From: Anammoximicrobium sp964409865
Lineage (GTDB): Bacteria > Planctomycetota > Planctomycetia > Pirellulales > Pirellulaceae
Length of the DNA stretch: 19,391 nucleotides
Reading direction: 5' to 3'
Assembly: GCA_964409865.1 (NCBI GenBank)
Contig: CAYPGE010000137.1
Location: forward strand, 1-19,391
The position numbers and the translations under genes were made by a program. The notes under the pieces were generated by a model. That model searched no databases and was not told where the DNA came from. It worked only from the letters and a program-made list of their open reading frames with translations. Of the stretch, positions 1 through 6,521 are shown piece by piece. How positions within the stretch are numbered: position 1 is the stretch's first letter; each line of letters begins with the position of its first letter.

Positions 1-446
1 TGCCGCTGGCCGACATCGCCAAGGCCAAGTTCTCGACCGTCAAGATCGAGGGCGACACCGCAACGCTGCGAGTCGAGAACGAAGGCAAAACAGAAGACCA
101 TGAGGTCGTCCGCGTCGACGGCAAGTGGCTGCCTAAAGAGATGGTCGATCCGTGGCAAGAGAAGGTGCAAGCCGCCAAGGACGCCTTGACCAAGGACATG
201 CCGGAACGCCTCACGAAAAACAAGATGCAAATCATGATGCCGATCCAGTTGGTGCAAGGCGTGCTCGACCAGTTGCTGGCGGCCAAAACGCAACAGGAAT
301 TCGACCAGATCGTCCAGCAAATCATGCAGACCTTCACGCCCCAACCGCCGGGAGCCGGTCCGGGAGCCCCGCCCGGCGCGCCGGGACCTGCGGCGCCGCC
401 GCCCAGCGGCGATGCCAAGCCCGCGGCGGACCCGTTCGGGCGTTGA
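1..446 (+). CDS. C-terminal part of an unrecognised protein (5' end outside window)
   Basis: The reading frame is open from base 3 to the TGA at 444-446, so the gene begins before the window and an internal ATG at 141 is not its start. About 147 residues are visible. The first part is a short charged alpha/beta stretch (VEGDTATLRVENEG-like strands, then VRVDGKWLPKEM), followed by a mostly helical, lysine- and glutamine-rich segment. It ends in a low-complexity Pro/Ala/Gly tail (about the last 35 residues) that is probably disordered. The strand pattern with 'DGKWLP' resembles small SnoaL/NTF2-like or lipoprotein-type domains seen in planctomycetes, but I do not recognise the family. Function is unknown. 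No signal or membrane segment can be judged because the N-terminus is missing. Confidence 0.7.
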   Translation, partial: PLADIAKAKFSTVKIEGDTATLRVENEGKTEDHEVVRVDGKWLPKEMVDPWQEKVQAAKDALTKDMPERLTKNKMQIMMPIQLVQGVLDQLLAAKTQQEFDQIVQQIMQTFTPQPPGAGPGAPPGAPGPAAPPPSGDAKPAADPFGR

Positions 447-487
447 CGCCGGACGCCGTTTTCAGCGCAAGCCATCACAAAAGTAGC

Positions 488-506
488 CATCACACTCCGT
501 GTGATG
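488..506. repeat. Small perfect hairpin, 8-bp stem
   Basis: CATCACAC at 488-495 and GTGTGATG at 499-506 are exact reverse complements separated by three bases. It lies 42 bases after the stop of the preceding gene. There is no T-run after it, so a classical intrinsic terminator is unlikely. A 12-base palindrome TGAACCGGTTCA (566-577) lies further along the same gap. The rest of the 447-656 gap shows no gene. Confidence 0.5.
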
Positions 507-656
507 AACCGCAAGAAACACCGGAAGCCTATTTCTCGAGCGCCGCCAAGCTCGTAGTGCCGGCTTGAACCGGTTCACACCGCCTGAATGCGGCACGCTA
601 AACAAGGCGCCACGACGAACCGGAACGCTCCCCGCCGCCATCGTTCGGAGGCCCCC

Positions 657-1142
657 ATGTCGCCATCCACAGATCGCCCCAGCGAACTGGCCGGGTATCT
701 GGCCCTCGTCACGATTCCCGTCCAGTGGGGCGATCAGGACGCGTTCGGACACGTCAACAATGCGGTCCCGCTGCGATGGTTCGAGTCGTCGCGCATCGTC
801 CTTCTGGAAGAGCACGGCTTGGCATATCTGATGGGCGAGGGCGATCTAGTCCCGCTGGTGGCCTCGATCACCTGCAACTACCGCCGGCAGATCACGTATC
901 CCGACGTGATCTGCGTCGGCACGCGCGTGGCGGAGCTGAAGCACAGCCGCATGACGCTGGCTCATGTCGTGTACAGCCAGGCGCAACGCCAGATCGTCGC
1001 CGACGGAGAAACGGTCGTGGTGTTCTATCATCGCGGCAAACAGCGGCCGACGCGGGTTCCGGCCGAGCTTCGAGCCAAGTTGGCACCGGCCGGCCTCACG
1101 CCCCCGGCCGTGCCGAGCGGCCCGATGCCAGGTCCGACTTGA
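657..1142 (+). CDS. Hotdog-fold acyl-CoA thioesterase (4-hydroxybenzoyl-CoA thioesterase / YbgC-FcbC type)
   Basis: This is a 161-residue cytoplasmic protein expected to hydrolyse acyl-CoA thioesters. The N-terminal motif GDQDAFGHVNN (residues 25-35) followed by RWFESSR is the typical active-site helix entry of the 4HBT-like hotdog family. Asp28 aligns with the usual catalytic Asp. Beta-strand segments such as VASITCNYRRQITYPD and GETVVVFYH follow in the expected order, and length is normal for the family (about 130-160). The frame is open upstream to an ATG at 588, but I chose the ATG at 657 because GGAGG lies just before it (about 647-651) and homology begins shortly after. The Pro-rich C-terminal tail is probably disordered. 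The actual acyl substrate cannot be told from sequence. Neighbours suggest no operon: both flanking gaps exceed 90 bases. Confidence 0.88.
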   Translation: MSPSTDRPSELAGYLALVTIPVQWGDQDAFGHVNNAVPLRWFESSRIVLLEEHGLAYLMGEGDLVPLVASITCNYRRQITYPDVICVGTRVAELKHSRMTLAHVVYSQAQRQIVADGETVVVFYHRGKQRPTRVPAELRAKLAPAGLTPPAVPSGPMPGPT

Positions 1143-1235
1143 AACCCTCTGGTTGCCGTTCCGCTGCGATTGGGCTAAAACCGCTCTGACACGCCCGTCG
1201 ACCAATTCGCTTCTGCAACAGACTGGAATCGAGCC

Positions 1236-3053
1236 ATGCGATGCTCCTGTGCGCACTTTCTTGCTGATCACTGTCTCCGAATGTCACTCCTCGTCGTTGC
1301 CGCGACGATCTGGCTGCGGCCCTGCACGGCGGCGGGCGCCGAGCCGATCGCGCATCGGACGCTCGACGAAACGGCGGGAGACGTGGCCCGCGATCCCCGG
1401 AACATCCGCACCGGTTGCGTTATTCCCGACGAGGGCTACTGCGATCAGCCGTACGTCGTCGTCACGCGAGACGGCAACTGGCTGTGTACCTTGACCACGG
1501 CGGGCGGGGCCGAGGGGGCCAACGATTCGCACGTCGTGGCGACGGTCAGTGCGGACCAGGGCCGCACGTGGTCGGAGCTGGTGGACATCGAGCCCGCCGA
1601 CGGGCCGGATGCCGTGTACATCATGCCCCTGGTCACGCCCGGCGGCCGGGTCTATGGGTTCTACAACTACAACGGCGACAACTTCCGCTGCCCCGGCCGT
1701 AGCGATTGCGTCGGCTGGTTCGTGTTCAAGTACTCGGACGACCATGGCCGGACCTGGTCCGCCCAGCGGTACCGCTTGCCGATGCGGATGACCGAGGTGG
1801 ACCGCACCAACACGTTCGACGGCAAAATTCAGATGTTCTGGGGTATCGGCAAACCGATCACGGCCGGCACCACGGCGATTCTGGCGTTCACCAAGTGCGG
1901 CAAGTACGTGATCGAGCGTGGCGAGGGCTGGTTCTACCGCTCGGACAATATCCTCACGGAGCCCGATCCGGAGAAAATCGAGTGGCAGCTGGTGCCGGAC
2001 GGCGAAGTGGGCCTGAAGCACCCCGATTTCGGTGAGGTTCAGGAAGAGCAAAACCTCGTCCCGCTGAGCGACGGTTCGATCTATTGCATGTACCGGACCA
2101 CCAACGGATATCCGTGCCATGCGTACAGCCGCGACGGCGCCCACACATGGACAGTGCCGGAGTACGCCACGTACACGCCGGGCGGGCGGAAGATGAAAAA
2201 CCCGCGAGCCTGCCCGCGCATCTGGCGAACGTCCAACGGCCGGTTTCTGTTTTGGTACCATAACCACAGCGGCAAGTCTTACGCCGGCCGCAACCCGGCC
2301 TGGCTCGCCGGCGGCGTCGAGCGGGACGGCCGGATCCACTGGTCCCAGCCGGAAATCCTGCTGTACGATCCCGATCCGCGCGTGACGATGAGTTACCCGG
2401 ATCTGATCGAACAGCACGGCCGCTACTGGGTGACGGAGACCAACAAGACGATGGCGCGCGTCCATGAGATCGACAAGAGCCTGTTGGAAGGATTGTGGTC
2501 TCAGGGAGAGCGGAAGGACGTCGCCGACCGCGGGCGAATCCTGGACGTTGCGGCGGACCAGGTTCGATCGGGCGAGATCGCTTTGCCCAAGGCTTTGGAC
2601 GCAACGCAAGGCGGCGGTCTGTCGCTTGAGTGCTGGATCGAATTGGCGGAACCGACGTCCGGCCAAGTCCTGCTCGACTCGCGGGACGAATCTGGACGAG
2701 GACTGGTGCTGACGACTTGCGAGGAAGGTGGGTTGCGAATCGAAGCGTCGGACGGCGAGATGCAAGCGGCGTGGGACAGCGATCCGGGCCTGCTCACGGC
2801 CGGCCGGCGCCACCATGCCGTCGTCACGCTCGACGCCGGCCCGAAGATCATCATGTTCCTGATTGACGGCCAGTTGTGCGACGGCGGCAACACGCGGCAA
2901 TACGGTTGGGGACGATACGAGGCGGACTTGGGCGACATCAGCGGCACGGGCAAACTCCGCGTGGCGGCAGCCGTCCGGCATCTCCGCCTGTACGATCGCC
3001 CGCTGCGGACCTCGGAAGCCGTGGCCAACTACCATGCCGGGCATCAACCCTAA
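1236..3053 (+). CDS. Secreted sialidase-like beta-propeller protein with C-terminal LamG/concanavalin-type domain
   Basis: This is a 605-residue protein with an N-terminal hydrophobic export signal (about residues 16-33, ending near AAGAEP). The alternative start ATG at 1281 would begin just at the hydrophobic stretch; neither start has a clear ribosome site. Residues about 50-450 look like a six-bladed sialidase/BNR propeller. Asp-box motifs S-x-D-x-G-x-T-W are visible near residues 105 (SADQGRTWSE) and 167 (SDDHGRTWSA), with a weaker one near 298 (SRDGAHTWTV). Residues about 462-600 (LSLECWIELAEP ... LRLYDRPLRTSEAVANY) match the LamG/concanavalin-like fold common in planctomycete secreted proteins. 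I infer an extracytoplasmic glycan-active or glycan-binding role. True sialidase activity is not assured, because many BNR proteins of this class act on other sugars or are lyases, and I could not confirm the full arginine triad. The stop codon lies inside a long inverted repeat. Confidence 0.85.
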   Translation: MRCSCAHFLADHCLRMSLLVVAATIWLRPCTAAGAEPIAHRTLDETAGDVARDPRNIRTGCVIPDEGYCDQPYVVVTRDGNWLCTLTTAGGAEGANDSHVVATVSADQGRTWSELVDIEPADGPDAVYIMPLVTPGGRVYGFYNYNGDNFRCPGRSDCVGWFVFKYSDDHGRTWSAQRYRLPMRMTEVDRTNTFDGKIQMFWGIGKPITAGTTAILAFTKCGKYVIERGEGWFYRSDNILTEPDPEKIEWQLVPDGEVGLKHPDFGEVQEEQNLVPLSDGSIYCMYRTTNGYPCHAYSRDGAHTWTVPEYATYTPGGRKMKNPRACPRIWRTSNGRFLFWYHNHSGKSYAGRNPAWLAGGVERDGRIHWSQPEILLYDPDPRVTMSYPDLIEQHGRYWVTETNKTMARVHEIDKSLLEGLWSQGERKDVADRGRILDVAADQVRSGEIALPKALDATQGGGLSLECWIELAEPTSGQVLLDSRDESGRGLVLTTCEEGGLRIEASDGEMQAAWDSDPGLLTAGRRHHAVVTLDAGPKIIMFLIDGQLCDGGNTRQYGWGRYEADLGDISGTGKLRVAAAVRHLRLYDRPLRTSEAVANYHAGHQP

Positions 3054-3136
3054 TCTTTCACCTAATCTTTCACCTAATCTCTTCCTTCTGCCTTGGAGCT
3101 AGGCGGAGATTAGGTGAAAGATTAGGTGAAAGATTA
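3051..3136. repeat. Long inverted repeat (31-bp perfect arms) built from a 12-bp tandem unit
   Basis: Left arm 3051-3081 and right arm 3106-3136 are exact reverse complements over 31 bases, with a 24-base spacer (3082-3105). Each arm is itself a direct repeat: TAATCTTTCACC occurs twice and then starts a third time. The TAA stop of the sialidase-like gene (3051-3053) is the first three bases of the left arm. The RNA would fold into a very stable hairpin that could end transcription or protect the 3' end. The tandem-in-inverted design looks more like a dispersed genomic repeat than an ordinary terminator. Confidence 0.9.
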
Positions 3137-3182
3137 AGTGGAAAGCAAGGGGGTTCATGTCGCTTCGCAGGCCGCCAAGTTC

Positions 3183-3188
3183 AGGAGG
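3183..3188 (+). promoter_or_regulatory. Strong ribosome binding site that sets the nitroreductase start
   Basis: AGGAGG lies seven bases before the ATG at 3196. This favours 3196 over the in-frame ATG at 3157, which has no such site and would put 13 unconserved residues before the family motif. Confidence 0.75.
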
Positions 3189-3195
3189 ACTTTAC

Positions 3196-3771
3196 ATGCT
3201 TCGCGATCTTCTGCTTCGCAATCGCAGTTACCGTCGGTTCCAGCAGCAGGCGTTGGACGAACAGACGCTGGTGGAGCTGCTCGAATTGACGCGTCTTTGC
3301 CCGTCGGCGGCCAATCGGCAGCCGCTGAAGTATCTGCTCGCCTGGCGGCCGGAGCAGTGTGCCAAGATCTTCCCACACCTCCGTTGGGCGGCGGCCCTCG
3401 CGCCGTGGCCCGGACCGGCCGAGGGCGAGCGGCCGACGGGTTACATCCTGATCCTGGGTGACAGCCGCATCTGGCGCCGCTGGGACTGGGACACTGGCAT
3501 CGTCGCTCAGACCATGCTGTTGGGCGCAGCCGAACTGGGGCTGGGCGGCTGCATGGTCGCCTCGATCGACCAAGGGGGACTCCGCGCCGCCCTGAATCTG
3601 CCCGAGCACCTGGAAGCCCTCCTCGCCGTCGCCCTGGGCCGGCCCGACGAAACGGTCGTCCTGGAAGACGGCAGCCCCGACCAGCGCCCCTACTGGCGCG
3701 ACGCCGACGACGTACACCATGTGCCCAAACGGCCGTTGGCGGAAGTGCGGTTTGAGTTGCCGGGATTCTGA
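3196..3771 (+). CDS. Nitroreductase-family FMN-dependent oxidoreductase
   Basis: This is a 191-residue protein expected to bind FMN and use NAD(P)H to reduce nitro compounds, quinones or similar acceptors in the cytoplasm. RSYRRF at residues 10-15 is the family's phosphate-contacting motif for FMN. LTRLCPSAANRQPLKY follows as the second conserved block. DTGIVAQTMLLGAAELGLGGCM is represented in the centre, where the 'GLGGC' turn is typical. The later segment LPEHLEALLAVALGRPDE is the conserved 'l-a-l-G-r-p' strand. Length fits the compact members of the family. The gene lies alone, 59 bases after the inverted repeat that closes the upstream gene, so it probably has its own promoter. The physiological substrate cannot be read from the sequence. 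Confidence 0.9.
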   Translation: MLRDLLLRNRSYRRFQQQALDEQTLVELLELTRLCPSAANRQPLKYLLAWRPEQCAKIFPHLRWAAALAPWPGPAEGERPTGYILILGDSRIWRRWDWDTGIVAQTMLLGAAELGLGGCMVASIDQGGLRAALNLPEHLEALLAVALGRPDETVVLEDGSPDQRPYWRDADDVHHVPKRPLAEVRFELPGF

Positions 3772-3831
3772 GGACGACCGGAGGGCGATCGCTAGACAAT
3801 CTGGTTGCAGAAGCCAGGGATGAGCGCCGCC

Positions 3832-3861
3832 TTGCCGTCTTCCACAGGCTCCGTTATCATT
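3832..3861 (+). promoter_or_regulatory. Possible sigma-70-type promoter for the DUF6932 module
   Basis: TTGCCG (3832-3837) and TATCAT (3856-3861) match the -35 and -10 consensus at four and five of six positions, with an 18-base spacer. Transcription would start about 20 bases before the ATG at 3887. This is a pattern match only. Confidence 0.35.
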
Positions 3862-3886
3862 AGGTTGGGCGAAGAACGGAGGGGCC

Positions 3887-4285
3887 ATGATTCCGGCATT
3901 CAACGAGGCAGGTTACCTACCTCCGGGGACCCATCCGGCCACGCTGGCGGAGATCGCGGCACGCTTCGGGCAGGAATCGGAGCTTCGGCGCGTGCAAATT
4001 GAGTCGCTGTGCTGGTTGATTGACCTCGCCCGGCGTGCAGGCGTCCAGCGGATTGTGGTTAACGGCAGTTTCGTCACCGACAAGCTGGAACCGAATGACG
4101 TAGATTGCGTCCTGCTGATCGGACCAGGGTTTCCTCGCGATGTTGCCGCGGAGTCAGAACTGCTTGCCGGGATACCTTTTATCAACATGGAACTGGTAGA
4201 CGAGGACGCTTTCGAACAGTTTACCCAGAATACCTTTGCGACAGATCGGGACTTGATCCCCAAGGGAATGGTCGAGGTACTGTGA
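3887..4285 (+). CDS. DUF6932-like, nucleotidyltransferase-type protein
   Basis: This is a 132-residue cytoplasmic protein. The opening 'YLPPGTHPATLAEIAARFG' and the later motif GSFVTDKLEPNDVD (residues 60-73) are what I associate with the DUF6932 group. That motif also fits the minimal nucleotidyltransferase signature G-[GS]-x9-D-x-[DE], with Gly60-Ser61 and Asp71/Asp73 as possible metal ligands, so an NTase fold is a reasonable inference. No activity is established by the sequence. A GGAGGGG ribosome site precedes the ATG. The stop overlaps the start of the next gene by one base (TGATG), indicating translational coupling. GC by hand count over 4081-4260 is about 53 percent, against 70 percent in a stretch of the gene before (3541-3600), which hints at acquisition by transfer. 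Confidence 0.75.
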   Translation: MIPAFNEAGYLPPGTHPATLAEIAARFGQESELRRVQIESLCWLIDLARRAGVQRIVVNGSFVTDKLEPNDVDCVLLIGPGFPRDVAAESELLAGIPFINMELVDEDAFEQFTQNTFATDRDLIPKGMVEVL

Positions 4286-4488
4286 TGACGATTGACAACC
4301 GCCGCCAGCTTGAGAACACCCGAGCCAAGCTGCGTTCGCTCGAGGAACTCTACGAGCGGAAGCGACAAGAACCGGCCGACACCCACGTCCGCGAGTTGAC
4401 TCTGCGGTCGCTCAAGAAGCGAATCAATCAATTCAAGGAAGAAATGGCTTGCTTCGAGGTGAAGGCCGGTTCAGCGATGACGCCCTGA
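4285..4488 (+). CDS. Small coiled-coil protein coupled to the DUF6932-like gene
   Basis: This is a 67-residue protein beginning MTIDNRRQLENTRAKL. The ATG at 4285 shares its A with the TGA stop of the upstream gene, so translation is very probably coupled. The sequence is almost entirely charged amphipathic helix: a first helix (about 6-30, LENTRAKLRSLEELYERKR) and a second (about 38-60, LTLRSLKKRINQFKEEMACFE). This predicts a helical hairpin or coiled coil. No DNA-binding or catalytic motif is visible. Its constant companion appears to be the NTase-like protein, so I infer a partner or regulator, possibly the antidote half of a toxin-antitoxin-like pair. No known family was recognised. The remaining 4489-4603 stretch before the next gene holds nothing I can identify. 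Confidence 0.65.
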   Translation: MTIDNRRQLENTRAKLRSLEELYERKRQEPADTHVRELTLRSLKKRINQFKEEMACFEVKAGSAMTP

Positions 4489-4603
4489 CGAATCAGCAAC
4501 GCAACCATTCGGAGTTCGCAAAAGCCGCAGACGAACTGGAGTCGGTCAGGGCACGTCGCTTTCAGGCCGGGGAGCCGCTGGGGTTGATTTGTCCGCCGCG
4601 CCG

Positions 4604-6133
4604 TCAGTCCAGTTCCGGCGGCAGGCGGCCGTAGGACCAGGGTTGGCCCTTGAATTCCGGGACCGGGAGCGGCTGCGGGACGGGGCCCGGCGTCAGCCGC
4701 GCGGACAGCTCGATCATCGCGTCGGCGATTTGCGTCCCGGCGGTGGGCTCCAGGTTGCTGTAGCTGGTGAGCCGTGTCTCGTAGCCCCCGCCGGTCGGGC
4801 TGAGCGCCTCCTCGGTCGGCACGTAGCCGATGCAGCCGTTGGCGAGTTCCACCGGGAAAGTGAACGGGAACTTGCTGCCGGCCTTGACGTCCAGTCCGAA
4901 CTGGCAGAAGTACTCAGCCGGGCACGACAGGAACACCGCGGGCCCCACCTGGATGGCCTGAACCTCGACGTCGGCCACCGGCTCTTTCTTGATCCGCGCG
5001 TCCAGTACCACGATTTCCTTGGCGAACGTCCATTCGGTCGCGTCGACCTTGGCGGGATCCTGCTGCACGATCTCCAAACACCGGGCGACGCGTTCCGGCT
5101 TCGGGGCGCGGCGTTTGATCTTGAGCACTTTCGTCTGCGCGGCGACCGGCGCCAGCGGCCCGGCCGCCTGCTCGGTGGCCACCAGCGTCTTGATCGCCTC
5201 CGCCCCGACTCGCCCGCCGACGTACCGCGCGGAGACCTCGCCGAACTGCCGGATCTGGTACGGGCTGCGGTTGTCCACCTGCGTTACGTCGCCCGACGTG
5301 CCCGGCATGAACACGACCACGGCGTTGTCGCCCATCAGGCCGCGGATGGTCTTTTCGAGGTAGTAGATCCAGTCCGCCGAGATGCCGCCCGGCCCAGTGG
5401 TGCCATGACAAGCAAAATTGACGACGCAGCCCAGGAACTGGCCTTCCTTGCTCCACGCGCCCACCACGCCCACCTGCGGATCGATCGGCCCGGCCGGTTC
5501 CAAGATGTCCGGATTGCCCTGGCCGGGATGTGTCATCGTGAAGCCTGCCTTCATGCGGAACCGCCGGTTGAACGCCGCCTGTCCGTCGTGCCCGAAGCCG
5601 ACCGAGCAACGGGCTTCCACCTTGCCCGCGTCGGCGGCGACCACTGCCGCGACAATCTCCCGCTGCACGCGGGCCAGGTATTCGGGATTCGCCGTCACCG
5701 TCTTGTCGTACACCAGCGACTTGACCAGCGGCGAGGCGTCGTCAAACTCGCCGGGCAAGAAGAAACCCATCGGCCCCGCGGCATGGGAATGGGACGCGGC
5801 GATCATCACCGCTTCTGGCGCGATTCCGCACTGCTGCTTGATCTCCTGCCGGATGGCCTGGACCGTCGGCCGCCGGATGAACAGGGCATCGATCCCGACC
5901 ACCGCGACCCGCGATTGACCGTCGGCAAATACCGCCGCCCGCACTTTGCACGGATCATGCAACGCCCGGTGATACGCTTTGCCGTACCCGCCCGGCGCTT
6001 CCATGCCGATCTCCGGCGTAATGTCCCGTTCGGCGAAGCCGGCTCGGAAAGAGGCTTCTCCGGCCGCAGCTGCGGTCGCGGCAAGCAGGCAGGCAAACCA
6101 GAAACAAACCGTGCGCAAGATGGTGGTTGACAT
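4604..6133 (-). CDS. Secreted neutral/alkaline ceramidase-like hydrolase
   Basis: This is a 509-residue protein with a clear signal peptide (residues 1-24, hydrophobic core then ATAAAAGEA). The start is supported by AAGGAG eight bases upstream. FRAGFAERDITP (29-40) is the typical opening of the neutral ceramidase fold. Candidate zinc ligands lie where the family has them: His115/His117 in SHSH, His243 in CHGTT, Glu406 in CPAEYF and Tyr450 in GGGYET. The position of the catalytic serine (GDVSP in characterised ceramidases) appears as GDVTQ, with Thr284. Family members hydrolyse the amide bond of ceramides. Planctomycete relatives are many and mostly uncharacterised, so the substrate could be another amide or lipid. 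The gene is transcribed opposite to its neighbours and has its own leader. Confidence 0.85.
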   Translation of the reverse strand: MSTTILRTVCFWFACLLAATAAAAGEASFRAGFAERDITPEIGMEAPGGYGKAYHRALHDPCKVRAAVFADGQSRVAVVGIDALFIRRPTVQAIRQEIKQQCGIAPEAVMIAASHSHAAGPMGFFLPGEFDDASPLVKSLVYDKTVTANPEYLARVQREIVAAVVAADAGKVEARCSVGFGHDGQAAFNRRFRMKAGFTMTHPGQGNPDILEPAGPIDPQVGVVGAWSKEGQFLGCVVNFACHGTTGPGGISADWIYYLEKTIRGLMGDNAVVVFMPGTSGDVTQVDNRSPYQIRQFGEVSARYVGGRVGAEAIKTLVATEQAAGPLAPVAAQTKVLKIKRRAPKPERVARCLEIVQQDPAKVDATEWTFAKEIVVLDARIKKEPVADVEVQAIQVGPAVFLSCPAEYFCQFGLDVKAGSKFPFTFPVELANGCIGYVPTEEALSPTGGGYETRLTSYSNLEPTAGTQIADAMIELSARLTPGPVPQPLPVPEFKGQPWSYGRLPPELD

Positions 6134-6274
6134 CGTTCTCTCTCCTTGAATTGCGAACGTGACGGAGCGGCAACGGACTTTGCCTTGAACATCGTAACAT
6201 TACCCGACGTGACTGAAAATAACCGCAACGAGCGCGCACAGAAAATCAAGGAATCTCGGTTGCGTCCGGCCGTT

Positions 6275-6383
6275 CATCTTTCTGTCACCCCATTTTTCTG
6301 TCAGTTCTTCGAACTTCCTGGCGCCGTGCAAAAGAACAGATGACAGGAGGATCGCTGACAGAAAAATGGGTGACAGAAAGATG
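6275..6383. repeat. Second long inverted repeat, 28-29 bp arms with one bulged base
   Basis: The left arm 6275-6303 and right arm 6356-6383 are reverse complements apart from one extra C in the left arm (CCCC against GGG). A further G-C pair closes the loop side (6304/6355). GTTCTT (6304-6309) can also pair with AAGAAC (6332-6337) inside the spacer. Each arm contains two similar half-units (CATCTTTCTGTCACCC, then CATTTTTCTGTCA), the same tandem-in-inverted plan as the repeat at 3051-3136 but with another sequence. It lies in the 388-base gap between divergent genes, where a terminator has no obvious target. The rest of the gap shows no gene. Confidence 0.88.
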
Positions 6384-6521
6384 CGGGAAAGACGGATTCG
6401 TAGAGAACCGAAGAATCCCGGCACGACGGGTCTAAGGTCAGTCGCCGACGAACCGGTCTGGACCGGTGACTTTCCGTGGACGATAATCATTCTTCATCCG
6501 CTAACAAGAAGGAGTGACGCC

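Noticed and set aside
451..463. The string GACGCCGTTTTC also occurs near 7891
   Set aside because: A 12-base match with no shared context in 19 kb of high-GC DNA is too weak to call a repeat.
1284..3047. A 587-codon minus-strand open frame opposite the sialidase-like gene
   Set aside because: It is a high-GC shadow; the Asp-box and LamG motifs are on the plus strand.
3051..3136. Reading the 3051 hairpin as a simple intrinsic terminator
   Set aside because: The stem is AT-rich, its arms are tandem repeats and no T-run follows the right arm; a repeat element fits better, although it may also stop transcription.
3051..3136. CRISPR-like array because of the 12-bp repeated unit
   Set aside because: The units are directly adjacent without spacers and are arranged as an inverted pair; no cas genes are present.
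4589..6130. A 513-codon plus-strand open frame opposite the ceramidase-like gene
   Set aside because: The minus strand shows a signal peptide, ribosome site and family motifs; the plus frame shows none of these.
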